Shown here in pieces: positions 1 to 8,527 of a stretch of DNA of 64,000 nucleotides. The translations under genes were made by a program, and so were the position numbers. Below the pieces are notes generated by a model, which did no database searches, was not told the origin of the DNA, and saw only the letters and a program-made list of their open reading frames with translations. Numbering within the stretch: position 1 is the first letter of the stretch; every line of letters starts with the position of its first letter. This DNA comes from JANQRZ01 sp965215165 (lineage in GTDB: Bacteria; Bacteroidota; Rhodothermia; Rhodothermales; JANQRZ01). The DNA lies in assembly GCA_965215165.1 (NCBI GenBank), contig CBDCCX010000006.1, positions 558,001-622,000 on the forward strand. Direction: 5' to 3'.

Positions 1-2529
1 GGAGAGCGTCAGCACGTCGTCGAGCGCGCGGCGGAGGCCGGCGAGGTTGGCCTGCTGCTGCTGGCCCGACATCTGCTGCTGCATCTGCTGCATCTGCTCG
101 GCCATCTGCTGCATCTGCTGCTGCATCTGCTGCTGGCCCTGCTGCGCGTCCTGGAGCTCGTTCTGCCGCATCTGCTCGGAGTTCTGCTGCTGCTGCTGCT
201 GCATCTGCTGCATCTGCTCGGCCGCGTCCTGCATCTGCTCGGCGGCGTCCTCCGCGCTCTTCATGCCCTCTAGCTGCTCCTGCATCTCGCGCATCATCTC
301 CTCGAGCGCCTCGGCCTCCTGGCGGGCCTGGTCCTGCTGCTCAGCTAAGCGGTCCTGCTCGGCCTGCGACTCCTCGGCGCTGAGCTCGCCGTTCTCCTGC
401 TGCTGCTCCAGCTCCTCGGTCTGCTCCTGCAAGGCGCGCTCCTGCTCGGCCAGGGCCTCGGCGCGCTTCGCCGCCTCGTCGAGCTTCTGGGCGACCTGCA
501 TCTTCTCCAACAGCTCCAGCGCCCGCTCGATCCGCTCGCGGAACTGCTCCTCGTTGAACTCGAACTCCTCCATCGCCTCCATCATCTGGGGCAGGTCGAG
601 GTTCTCCATCGCCTCCTGCAATTTCTGCAGCGCCTCGCGCATCTCGGGCGTGGCGATCTCCTCCATCACGCGCTGCATCTCTTGGTACTGCCGCAGCGTC
701 TCCTCGCTCACCAAGTCGTTCTCCTGCATCTGCTCCAGCAGCTCCTGCATCTGCTCTGCGCCCTGCTCGACCTGCTCCTCGAGCTGCTGCTGGCGCTCCT
801 GCAGGTTCTGGAGCTGGCGCTGGTCCTCCCAGTCGGCGTCCTGCTTGCGGCGCAGCTCGTCGCGCAGCTCCTCGAACTGCTCGCGCGTCTCGGCCTCGTC
901 GCGGAGCAGCTCCTCGAGTCCCTCCTCGGTGCCGTCCTGCGCGTCGTCGAGCTGCTCGTACTGCTCGGCGAGCGACGGGAAGCGGAGCGTGAACGTCGGG
1001 GTCCGGGCCGATTTGTAGCCGGCCACGGCGTCGTTGTCCCAGACTTGCAGGTAGTATTCCACCACATCGCCGGGCGCGAGGCCGGGGGCGACGGAGCGGA
1101 GGAACCACTCGTGCGCTACGTCCTGGTCCAGCAAGCGCGGCTGCACGGAGAGGTCGAGCGATTCGAAGTCGGCCTCGGCGGCGTCGGTCCCAGGCTCGCC
1201 TGCGACGCGCCAGTAGAGCCGGAGCCGGGCGAAGCCGAAGTCGTCGGTGACGCGGGCGGCGACGCGGGTCTGGAGCGCCTCGGTCAGGTCCACGTCCGCG
1301 CCCGGCGCGAGCAGGCTGATCTGGGGCGGCGCGTCGGAGAGGAGCTGGAGCGTGTAGGCGATGGGGTCGGCGTTCTCGGTGCCGTTCGCGCCGTGCAGAC
1401 GCAGGCGGTAGCTCCCCTCGCGGCGGAGCCGGAAGGAGCCGGTCGCGGCCGTGCCGTCGAGGGTGAGCGGGACGGCCTCGCCGTCGTCGAAGACGACGAA
1501 GGCCGAGTCGACCGGCGCGCCGCCGACCTCGGCCTCGACCGAGACGGTCGTCCCCGGCAGCCCGGTCACGTCGCCGACGTTGGGGGCGAGGCGCTGCGGG
1601 GCGAGGCGCGTGTAGCGCGGCGGCGTCGCCGTGATGCGGAGCGCCTGGACCGCCGGCCGCACCACGACCGTCGCCGTAAACCAATCGGTCTCGACCCCCG
1701 AGGCCTCGACGCGGTAGCGGAGCGACTCGCGGAGGTTCGTCGCCGTGTGGCGGAAGGTGCCCGACGAGTCGGCGAGCAGGCGGACGGCGGTCGTGCGGTC
1801 CTCGCCGGGCCGGCCGAGCCAGAGCGTGGCCTCGCGCGGCAGCGCCCGGCCCCGCGCCCGGACCTCGACGGTGAGGTCGCTGCCCCGGACGATCTCCGCG
1901 TCGCCCGGCGCGACGAGCAGGCTGAACGGCGCGGGCGGCGCGAAGGTCTCGGTCGGGGAGAAGAGGCGGTGGACGGCCCCGGTGAACGCCGCCGGCGCGA
2001 GCAGCCCGAAGAGCGCCAGGCCCAGGATGGGCACCGCCGCGACCGGCGCGGTCCGCCGGGCCGGGCCGAGGTCCTCGACCCGTTCGAACGGCACCGGCTC
2101 GATCTCGCGCCCGAGCATCTGCACCGCGCCGTCGAGCAGCGGAGCCGGGGCGTCGGAGGCGCGCCCGTCGGCCAGGTCGAGGAGGTTCGTCAGGCGGTCC
2201 GAGACCTCGGGGAAGCGCCGCCCGATGCGCGCGGCGAGGGCTTGGTCGCCGAGGCCGGGGAGCACCCCGAAGTAGACCAGCAGCGGCCGGACCACGAAGA
2301 CGCCGACGAGGCCGAGCGCGGCGAGCAGGAAGGCGACGTAGAACAGCAGCCGCGTGGCCGTCCCCATCCACAGCCCCGCCTCGGCGGCGGCCCCGATCCC
2401 GAGCGCGGCGGCGAGCACGCCGAGCGTGAGCGCCGCGCCGAAGAGCAGGTCGGCGGTCAGCACGCGGCGGCGCGCGCGGGCGAGGCGGGCGCGCAAGGCG
2501 TCGAGAAGCTGTCGGCTCTGCTCACCCAT
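1..2529 (-). CDS. DUF4175 family membrane/coiled-coil protein (3' end beyond window)
   Basis: The frame is open from an ATG at 2529 to the window edge (843 codons, no stop), so the C-terminus is missing. The N-terminus (MGEQSRQLLDALRARLARAR) is basic. Hydrophobic segments follow at about residues 27-48 and 58-81, with a third near 165-180. Residues about 190-480 look like Ig-like beta domains. From about residue 510 the protein becomes a very long Glu/Gln/Met-rich coiled coil that ends, inside the window, in a Gln/Met tract. This architecture is that of the DUF4175 proteins of Bacteroidota, whose function is unknown. It is most likely anchored in the inner membrane with the coiled coil outside. 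It is transcribed divergently from the TonB receptor. No SD precedes the ATG. The gene assignment is confident; a molecular role cannot be given. Confidence 0.88.
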   Translation of the reverse strand, partial: MGEQSRQLLDALRARLARARRRVLTADLLFGAALTLGVLAAALGIGAAAEAGLWMGTATRLLFYVAFLLAALGLVGVFVVRPLLVYFGVLPGLGDQALAARIGRRFPEVSDRLTNLLDLADGRASDAPAPLLDGAVQMLGREIEPVPFERVEDLGPARRTAPVAAVPILGLALFGLLAPAAFTGAVHRLFSPTETFAPPAPFSLLVAPGDAEIVRGSDLTVEVRARGRALPREATLWLGRPGEDRTTAVRLLADSSGTFRHTATNLRESLRYRVEASGVETDWFTATVVVRPAVQALRITATPPRYTRLAPQRLAPNVGDVTGLPGTTVSVEAEVGGAPVDSAFVVFDDGEAVPLTLDGTAATGSFRLRREGSYRLRLHGANGTENADPIAYTLQLLSDAPPQISLLAPGADVDLTEALQTRVAARVTDDFGFARLRLYWRVAGEPGTDAAEADFESLDLSVQPRLLDQDVAHEWFLRSVAPGLAPGDVVEYYLQVWDNDAVAGYKSARTPTFTLRFPSLAEQYEQLDDAQDGTEEGLEELLRDEAETREQFEELRDELRRKQDADWEDQRQLQNLQERQQQLEEQVEQGAEQMQELLEQMQENDLVSEETLRQYQEMQRVMEEIATPEMREALQKLQEAMENLDLPQMMEAMEEFEFNEEQFRERIERALELLEKMQVAQKLDEAAKRAEALAEQERALQEQTEELEQQQENGELSAEESQAEQDRLAEQQDQARQEAEALEEMMREMQEQLEGMKSAEDAAEQMQDAAEQMQQMQQQQQQNSEQMRQNELQDAQQGQQQMQQQMQQMAEQMQQMQQQMSGQQQQANLAGLRRALDDVLTLS

Positions 2530-2787
2530 GCGAGGGTCGGGAGGTCGAGGGGTCGGAGGTCGGGGCGTCGAACATACCACCGCGCGCGGCGGAGGATTCA
2601 GAACGCGAGGCGAGACGGGAGATTGTCTCGGGGCGATTCGAAGTGCGCCTGGCTCGGCCCCGATTCGGTTCTCGGTAGATTCCATCCTCCCTCAGACCTC
2701 GGTGTGGCCGCCCCCCGTTGCCCCGACGCGCACAATTCTTGTAGCGCGGCGCGGTTGTTCCGCTTTCCACCGCTCACCTCCTCGTTC

Positions 2788-4800
2788 GTGCTCCCCATCC
2801 TGAACCATCGCCGCCTCGCGTGGACGCTGTGTGTCGCGCTGACGGCAGCCAGTCCTGCCCTCGCCCAAACCCCAGCAGACTCGCTCCGGCAGTACGATCT
2901 CGGCGAGGTCGTCGTCGGCGGCGGCAAGGCGGCGCAAGCGCCGTCGCCCTCGACGGTGCAGCGCATCCCGCTGGCGCAGATCGACCGGCTCGACGCGCCG
3001 AGCGCGGCGGACGTGGCGCGGCTCGTCCCGGCGGCGCACGTCCAGACCAACTCGCGCGGCGAGACCCTCGTCTACCTCCGCTCGGCCGGCGAGCGGCAGG
3101 TCGCGCTCTTCTTCGACGGCGCGCTCGTCAACATCCCGTGGGACAACCGGGTCGACCTCTCGCTGCTGCCGGCGGGCGTGATCGGCGGGGTGACGGTGGC
3201 GAAGGGGGTGCCGTCGGTGCTGTGGGGGGCGAACGTGCTCGGCGGGGCGATCAACATGGTCTCGCGCGGGCTGGAGGGCGAGGGGGCCGTCACCGAGGTC
3301 ACGGCGCAAGGCGGCTCCCAAGCCTTCGGCCAGGGCACGGCAACGCACCTCGGCCGGCGCGGGCCGCTCGCGTGGGTCGGGTCCGCCGGGTTCGCCCGGC
3401 GCGCCGGGTTCGCGCTGCCCGGCGACCGGGGCGAGGCGGGCCTCGAGTTCAGCCAGCCCTCGGCGAGCGTCCGCACCAACACCGACTACCGCCTCGCCAG
3501 CGGCTTCGCCCGCGTCGCCTTCGAGCCGTCGCCGGCCGCGCGCTTCGGCGTCTCGCTCCTGCACGTCGACAGCGAGAAGGGCATCGCGCCGGAGGGCAAC
3601 CGCGACCCGGCCGAGCGCCGCGTCCGGTTCTGGCGTTACCCCGAGTGGCGGATGACGATGGCGACGCTCAACACCGAGAACGCGCTCGGGGCGAGAACGA
3701 CGTTTCGCGGCGCGGTGTGGGGCAGCCGCTTCACGCAGGAGATCGACCAGTACGGCGGGGCCGACTACGCCCAGGTCGACGAGCGGCAGGAGGACGAGGA
3801 CCTGACGGTCGGGACGCGGGGCGTACTCGAGCACCGGTTCGCGCCGGCCACGCTCCGGCTCGCCGTCAACGCGCTCGGCTCCACGCACTGGCAGCGGGAG
3901 GTAGGCTTCGAGGAGGGACGGGCGAGCGCCGCGCCGCGCCAGACCTTTCGCCAGACCCTGACGAGCTTGGGCCTCGAGGTCGAGACCGCACCGCGCCCGG
4001 CGCTCACGCTCACCGCCGGCGCGAGCCTCGACGCGCTCGGGACCCCGGAGACGGGCGACAAGCCCGCCCGCGACGGGTTCCTGGACTACGGCCTGACCGG
4101 CGGGGCCGTCTACCGGCTCAGCCCGGCGTGGACCGTCAACGCCTCGGCCGGCCGCAAGACGCGCTTCCCGACACTCCGCGAGCTGTTCGGCGAGGCCCTC
4201 CGGCGGTTCGCGCTCAACCCCGACCTCCGGCCCGAGTCGTCACTTCTGGCCGAGGTCGGCGTGCGGCACGCGGGCGAGGTGGTCTCGGGCGGGGCCACGC
4301 TCTTCCTCAACCGCACCGACGACACCATCGACCAGGAGGACCTCGAGGACGGGAGGCGGCAGCGGGTCAACCTGGACGGCAGCCGCGTGGTGGGCGTCGA
4401 GGTGGCGGGAGCCGTGCGCCCTCTGCCGCGCGTCCGGCTCGACGGGCACCTGACGGTGATGGACGTGCGCGGCTTCGAGGACGGGCGCACGACGCGGCTC
4501 TCCGAGAAGCCCGAGGCCATCGGCCGCCTGGCGGCGAGCTACACGCGGGGCCGGGGCCTGAGCGCGACGGCCGAGGCGGTCTACACGGGCGTCGCCTTTT
4601 CGAAGGACGAGGGCGACTTCGTCCGGCTCGACCCGTCGCTCGCGCTCAACCTCCGGGCGAGCTACCGGCTGACGGTCCGCGCCGTCTCGGCCGAGGTCTT
4701 CGCCCGCGTCAACAACCTCACCGACGCCGTCGTGCTGCCGCAGCTCGGCCTGCCGGGGCCGGGCCGCGAGCTCCAGGCCGGTCTCAAGCTGGCCCTGTGA
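2788..4800 (+). CDS. TonB-dependent outer-membrane receptor
   Basis: This is a 670-residue TonB-dependent receptor that would import a siderophore, cobalamin, sugar or similar ligand across the outer membrane using TonB energy. A signal peptide ends in ALAQ near residue 28. The plug domain covers about residues 45-160 (YDLGEVVVGGG start, then GVPSVLWGANVLGGAINMVS, a typical plug motif). The rest is a beta-barrel with alternating aromatic strands. The start chosen is GTG 2788, directly before the basic signal-peptide region. The frame stays open far upstream, but that extension lies antisense to the DUF4175 gene and has no signal peptide. There is no N-terminal carboxypeptidase-like domain and no SusD partner, so it is a single receptor rather than a polysaccharide-utilisation pair. 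No cobalamin riboswitch is visible upstream, and the ligand cannot be named. Confidence 0.9.
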   Translation: MLPILNHRRLAWTLCVALTAASPALAQTPADSLRQYDLGEVVVGGGKAAQAPSPSTVQRIPLAQIDRLDAPSAADVARLVPAAHVQTNSRGETLVYLRSAGERQVALFFDGALVNIPWDNRVDLSLLPAGVIGGVTVAKGVPSVLWGANVLGGAINMVSRGLEGEGAVTEVTAQGGSQAFGQGTATHLGRRGPLAWVGSAGFARRAGFALPGDRGEAGLEFSQPSASVRTNTDYRLASGFARVAFEPSPAARFGVSLLHVDSEKGIAPEGNRDPAERRVRFWRYPEWRMTMATLNTENALGARTTFRGAVWGSRFTQEIDQYGGADYAQVDERQEDEDLTVGTRGVLEHRFAPATLRLAVNALGSTHWQREVGFEEGRASAAPRQTFRQTLTSLGLEVETAPRPALTLTAGASLDALGTPETGDKPARDGFLDYGLTGGAVYRLSPAWTVNASAGRKTRFPTLRELFGEALRRFALNPDLRPESSLLAEVGVRHAGEVVSGGATLFLNRTDDTIDQEDLEDGRRQRVNLDGSRVVGVEVAGAVRPLPRVRLDGHLTVMDVRGFEDGRTTRLSEKPEAIGRLAASYTRGRGLSATAEAVYTGVAFSKDEGDFVRLDPSLALNLRASYRLTVRAVSAEVFARVNNLTDAVVLPQLGLPGPGRELQAGLKLAL

Positions 4801-5104
4801 CGGCCCCCGCAATCGGCCCAACCTTGACGTGCTGGCTGTGGGCGACGGTCGGCGCGGCGAAGCCCGGCTTCGTCTTGGCCCAGGTCGCGCGGAAGAGGTC
4901 GCTGTGGCGGTAGGCGTCGAGCGCCTCGGCGCTGTCCCACTGGCTGTAGGTGGTGAGGATGGTGGGGTAGCGCGCGTCCTCCCACAGCTCGAGGTGGCGG
5001 CACCCGGCCACCGCCCGAATCTGCGGCGCGACGGCCTCGAACATCGCGAGGAAGGCCGGCAGGGCGTCAGGCCGAAAGGTCATGCGGACGGTGCGGAGGA
5101 GCAT
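4784..5104 (-). CDS. ABM-domain (antibiotic biosynthesis monooxygenase-like) protein
   Basis: This 106-residue protein matches the small ferredoxin-like ABM fold: an opening strand (MLLRTVRMTF), a helix that includes FLAMFEAVAPQIRAV, then GCRHLELWEDARYP and the characteristic SQWDSAEALDAYRHSDLF stretch. Family members include quinol monooxygenases, haem-degrading enzymes and many proteins of unknown substrate. Nothing here identifies a substrate. The 3' end overlaps the convergent TonB-receptor stop by 17 bp. An iron or haem link with that receptor is possible but unsupported, since the two genes are convergent and not co-transcribed. The start is ATG 5104. Confidence 0.85.
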   Translation of the reverse strand: MLLRTVRMTFRPDALPAFLAMFEAVAPQIRAVAGCRHLELWEDARYPTILTTYSQWDSAEALDAYRHSDLFRATWAKTKPGFAAPTVAHSQHVKVGPIAGAVTGPA

Positions 5105-5235
5105 GGGATAGAGGGCGGAGGGCAGACCAAGCTGGCAAAGGTACCGACCGTGGCCCCATCTGCCTGTGGGAGCGAACGACGTTCGCCCGGCACCCGAGGA
5201 GGTGCTGCGACCGAGCCTCGGCTAGATCGGTCCCG

Positions 5236-6669
5236 CTACCGTTCAGCCACCGCCCACTGCCCGACCGGGCACGTCAGGCACCGGCCCTCGGTGCAGCGCG
5301 TGCGGTAGAGCTGGTGCAGGCCCTGCGCTTCGAGCGCGCTCCGGGGCGCGGTGCCGAGGCGCTCGAAGTGGCGCGTAACCTCGTCGCTCGTGGCCGGCAA
5401 CTGCCGGTAGAGGTCGAGCAGGCGGGCGTCGAGCGGCGTGTCGTCGGTCTGCTCGGCCCAGAGCAGGAGGACGGGGAGGACGGCGTTCGTCAAGATGTCG
5501 TCGGCGCGGCGGCGGCCGAGGCCGGCGGACATCGGCTTGCACGGACGGTCGAGGCGGACGTGGGTCGCCCAGAAGGGACCCGGCACCGTGTCAGTCAGCA
5601 GACGGCGGAGCGCGGCGAGCGGGCGGGCGGTCCGTGCCGCGTCGGCGAGACGGACGACGGGGTCGCGGCGGAGGAGGCCGCCGGGCGCGGCGAGGGCGGC
5701 GGCCTGCGCGATGCGCCGGGCGGGCAGGCTCGGGGCGCGGAGGCGCGCGCGCGTCCACGCCGTCGGGTTCATCGGCTGGGCCGGTTCGGTCGCGGTCAGG
5801 GTGTCGAAGCGGGTGCGGAGGTTCGCCATATAGGCGGCGGTCTCGGTGTCTTCGATCCCGCCGCGCGGCAGCAGGCCGGCGGCCCCGAAGAGCAGCGCCT
5901 CGGCGTCGCGCCGGTCCGGCAGGGCGCGGAGGCGACGTAGCGGCACGCGACGGGCGAGTCGCTCCATCGGCTCGGCGTTTTTGGCGTAGCCCAGGGCGCG
6001 CAGCGTGCGCTCGTAGAGGAGCTGCTCGAGGTCGGGCGAGGTCAGGAACGCTTCGGCGAGGGTGGCGCGGCGGGCCGCTAGGCGCTCGGTGCCGCGGTCG
6101 TGGACGAGGGTGCGGCGCATCGCCTCGGGGGCCTTGGGCCAGTGAGCAGCGCAGGGGAGGTCGGGCGTCGGCGTGGCGTAGAAGCGGTGGAGGAGCGCGC
6201 GGAGCGAGTCCTGGAGGCGCGGGTAGAGTACGACCTCAGGGAGCACGGTCCCGTCGCTGCGCCGGAGGCGGCCGGTGTGCCGGTCTGCCACGAGCGTGAC
6301 GTGGAGCACGACGCGGTCGTAGCGCGGGTCCTGGTCGTGGCGGTGCTCGATCCACTCGCCCGAGGTGCGGTGCACCTCCACGTCGCCCGACCACGCCAGC
6401 GCGCCGACGTGCAGCCGCGCCCCGGTGAAGTCTGGCCCGGCGTCGGTGTTGAGCGCGCCCGGGTGCCAGACCTCGACCGGCTCGCCCTCGGACGTGCGGA
6501 GGTCGGCGTGGCGAAAGCGGAGGCTGCGCCAGATGCCCTGGATGACGGCCTCGGGGACGTGCTGCACCCGGGCGTCCGGCTCGTGGAGGACGACGAGCCG
6601 GTCGTCGGCAGAGCTTCGGGTCGAAGTGTCGCGGTAGGCAATCGGAGGCGGTTCGAGGACGGCGAGCAT
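5236..6669 (-). CDS. DUF2851 family protein
   Basis: This 477-residue protein of unknown function has the hallmarks of DUF2851, a family common in Bacteroidota. Near the N-terminus it has VPEAVIQGIWRSLRF and then EVWHPGALNTDAGPDFTGAR, followed by GDVEVHRTSGEWIEHRHDQD. The C-terminus carries a Cys-containing tail (RTRCTEGRCLTCPVG) that could bind a metal. The start is taken at ATG 6669, where the conserved N-terminus begins. The open frame continues 70 codons upstream into pyrF, but that part is Arg-rich read-through. It lies 55 bp downstream of pyrF in the same direction, so co-transcription is likely. No reaction can be assigned. Confidence 0.85.
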   Translation of the reverse strand: MLAVLEPPPIAYRDTSTRSSADDRLVVLHEPDARVQHVPEAVIQGIWRSLRFRHADLRTSEGEPVEVWHPGALNTDAGPDFTGARLHVGALAWSGDVEVHRTSGEWIEHRHDQDPRYDRVVLHVTLVADRHTGRLRRSDGTVLPEVVLYPRLQDSLRALLHRFYATPTPDLPCAAHWPKAPEAMRRTLVHDRGTERLAARRATLAEAFLTSPDLEQLLYERTLRALGYAKNAEPMERLARRVPLRRLRALPDRRDAEALLFGAAGLLPRGGIEDTETAAYMANLRTRFDTLTATEPAQPMNPTAWTRARLRAPSLPARRIAQAAALAAPGGLLRRDPVVRLADAARTARPLAALRRLLTDTVPGPFWATHVRLDRPCKPMSAGLGRRRADDILTNAVLPVLLLWAEQTDDTPLDARLLDLYRQLPATSDEVTRHFERLGTAPRSALEAQGLHQLYRTRCTEGRCLTCPVGQWAVAER

Positions 6670-6724
6670 GGCGCGAGTCGGAAGGTGGAGACTCCCTAGA
6701 CGCGCAGCCCCGCCCCGCGTAACC

Positions 6725-7537
6725 TCACCCGGCCGGGTCGCCGAGCGCGTCGCGCAGCGCTTCGGCCGCGCGGCGGGCCGCCTCCGCGAAGTCGTCGCCG
6801 CCCGAGGCGTAGAGGATGCCTCGGCTGCTGTTGACCAGCAGCGGCCCGGAGCCGGCGGCCGCCACCACCGCCGCCGCATCGCCCCCCTGCGCGCCGACGC
6901 CGGGGACGAGGAACGGCGCGTCGGGATAGGCGGACCTCAGTTCGGCCAGCAGCCCCGGCCGCGTCGCGCCCACGACGAATCCGGCCTCGCCGGGCCGGTC
7001 GGCCGCGGCCTCGACCGCGAGCCGCGCCACGCGCCGGTAGACCGGCTCGCCCTCGGCGACCAGGTCCTGCACCTCCGCGCCGCTCGGGTTCGAGGTGGCG
7101 ACGAGCACGAACGCGCACCGGCCCTCCTGTTCGAGAAAGGGGACCACCGAGTCCGTGCCCATGTACGGCGCGACCGTCACCGCATCGGCGGCCACGCCCT
7201 CATAGAAGGCGTGAGCGTACTTCCGCGCCGTATTCCCGATGTCGCCCCGCTTGGCGTCGGCGATCACGAGGCGGCCGTCGGGCACGGCGGCGACGGTCTC
7301 CTCGAAGACCCGCCACCCCTCCGCTCCGAGGGCTTCGTAGAAGGCGAGGTTCGGTTTGAAGGCGCAGGCGACCTCCGCCGTGGCCTCGATGACGGCGCGG
7401 TTGAACGCGAGCATGGCCTCGGCTGCGGGCCGGTCGCGGAACGGGCGCGGCAGCCGCGCCGGGTCGGGGTCGAGGCCGACGCAGACGCGGGAGCGCGTGG
7501 CGGCCTGAGCGGCGCGGAGTCGGTCGGTGAAGGACAC
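6725..7537 (-). CDS. pyrF: Orotidine 5'-phosphate decarboxylase
   Basis: PyrF decarboxylates OMP to UMP, the last step of de novo pyrimidine synthesis, in the cytoplasm. The 270-residue protein has the catalytic DAKRGDIGNTA motif (Lys and Asp pair) near residue 94, an N-terminal VCVGLDPDPARLPRPF and a phosphate-binding end (LVPGVGAQGGD, then VNSSRGILYAS). This is the type 2 subgroup, which is longer than the E. coli-type enzyme of about 230 residues. The start is GTG 7537. A short inverted-repeat element lies just upstream. Assignment is secure. Confidence 0.96.
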   Translation of the reverse strand: MSFTDRLRAAQAATRSRVCVGLDPDPARLPRPFRDRPAAEAMLAFNRAVIEATAEVACAFKPNLAFYEALGAEGWRVFEETVAAVPDGRLVIADAKRGDIGNTARKYAHAFYEGVAADAVTVAPYMGTDSVVPFLEQEGRCAFVLVATSNPSGAEVQDLVAEGEPVYRRVARLAVEAAADRPGEAGFVVGATRPGLLAELRSAYPDAPFLVPGVGAQGGDAAAVVAAAGSGPLLVNSSRGILYASGGDDFAEAARRAAEALRDALGDPAG

Positions 7538-7559
7538 GGGCGAGGGTGGAGGTTAGGCT

Positions 7560-7710
7560 GTGTCCGGTGATTCAGACCGAAGGCGAGCCTGAGCACGCCG
7601 CGATCTCAGCCAGGCGTGCGAGAAGCCAGATGCCGTAGCATCGGGCGATGAGCACAACGCGGCTGCGGCCGTCGAGGGCCGGGCGCAGGCCGTGGTGGAT
7701 TCACCGGACA
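7560..7710. repeat. Possible MITE or insertion-sequence remnant with 10-bp inverted ends
   Basis: The 178-bp gap between pyrF and the lysozyme-like gene is bracketed by TGTCCGGTGA at 7561-7570 and its exact reverse complement TCACCGGACA at 7701-7710, with partial similarity continuing inward (TTCA against GGAT). The span is about 150 bp and has no coding capacity. Short inverted ends around a non-coding 150-bp body are typical of miniature inverted-repeat elements or a decayed insertion sequence. No clear target duplication was found, so this remains tentative. Confidence 0.4.
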
Positions 7711-7715
7711 TGGCC

Positions 7716-8501
7716 TTAGAGCTTGATGAGTTCCGCTTGTTCGTAGCGGCGGTCGGCTCCGGCCACGAGGTCGGCCTCGCGGTCGCGGCGCTTGAGCAGG
7801 CCGGGCAGGCCGCGGTTTTCCCACAGCCGCTTCATCGCCCGGATCTGCTCGGCGATGCCGCCGAGGTCGCCGTTCCGCACGAGCGCTTCGAGGGCTTTCA
7901 TCTCGCGGCGTCGCGCGCCCGACTTGCTCGCGCCCCGGTTGTAGACCAGCGACAGCAGCGCTGCCTGGGCGTCGGCCGGAAGTTCCTCGATGCCCGGATA
8001 GGCGCGGCGGGTGAGCCGGGCGAAGCGCGGCAGCGTCGAGGTGTAGAACACGACCTTCGCCGCCTCGAACGGCACCGTGACGTGACTGACGCCGTCGCGG
8101 GCCTGGTTGGCCGCCTCGCCCTTCCTCCCCACGATGGTCAGCAGGCTGGCGAGGTCGGCGTCGGTGATCCGCCCGCGCCAGTCTTTCTCGATCTGCCCAG
8201 CGGGGGTGTGCCCGAGGTCGTACCCGATGCCGACTGTGAGGCCGCTCTCGCCGCCGGGCCAGACGGGGTGCGTGAGGCTCCGCCGGTAGAACGCCTCCGA
8301 CGAGATCTCCTCGCGGACGATCAGGCTCAGCCCGCGCTGCGACACGACGAGGTTGGCCGGCTCCTCGTCGAGCGGTCCGAGGCAGCTCGTCAGCACGGCT
8401 TCGAGCCGGGTGAGCGAGACGGGGCCGAGGAGGCCGTCAGCCACGACGCCAAGGCGGCGCTGCACGGCCTGGATGCGCTCCTTGATGGTCAGGGTGCTCA
8501 T
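7716..8501 (-). CDS. Pesticin/lysozyme-like peptidoglycan hydrolase candidate
   Basis: This 261-residue protein starts at ATG 8501. Residues about 5-35 (IKERIQAVQRRLGVVADGLL) resemble a short peptidoglycan-binding helical repeat. The rest resembles the pesticin or T4-lysozyme-like fold: REEISSEAFYRRSL, then WPGGESGLTVGIGYDLGH, which is the signature segment of that group, and later LSLVYNRGASK. The family cleaves the glycan backbone of peptidoglycan. No signal peptide is evident, so the protein may be cytoplasmic, exported by another route, or phage-derived. It sits 26 bp from gluQ in the same direction. The fold is fairly confident; the activity is inferred. Confidence 0.75.
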   Translation of the reverse strand: MSTLTIKERIQAVQRRLGVVADGLLGPVSLTRLEAVLTSCLGPLDEEPANLVVSQRGLSLIVREEISSEAFYRRSLTHPVWPGGESGLTVGIGYDLGHTPAGQIEKDWRGRITDADLASLLTIVGRKGEAANQARDGVSHVTVPFEAAKVVFYTSTLPRFARLTRRAYPGIEELPADAQAALLSLVYNRGASKSGARRREMKALEALVRNGDLGGIAEQIRAMKRLWENRGLPGLLKRRDREADLVAGADRRYEQAELIKL

Positions 8502-8527
8502 GGCGCGGAGGAATGGCGGATCGCAAA

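Noticed and set aside
1..300. CTG/CAG-like microsatellite
   Set aside because: The triplets are codons for a Gln/Met/Glu coiled coil and vary in a codon-consistent way; they are not a simple repeat expansion.
682..2787. In-frame upstream extension of the TonB receptor
   Set aside because: It lies antisense to the DUF4175 gene, is rich in Arg/Gly/Ala/Glu and has no signal peptide; the plausible start is GTG 2788.
2530..2787. Cobalamin riboswitch before the TonB receptor
   Set aside because: No B12-box-like sequence was found; the gap contains nothing I can name.
4784..5104. Antibiotic biosynthesis cluster, suggested by the ABM domain
   Set aside because: The neighbours are housekeeping genes and the ABM fold is widespread; there is no synthase or tailoring gene.
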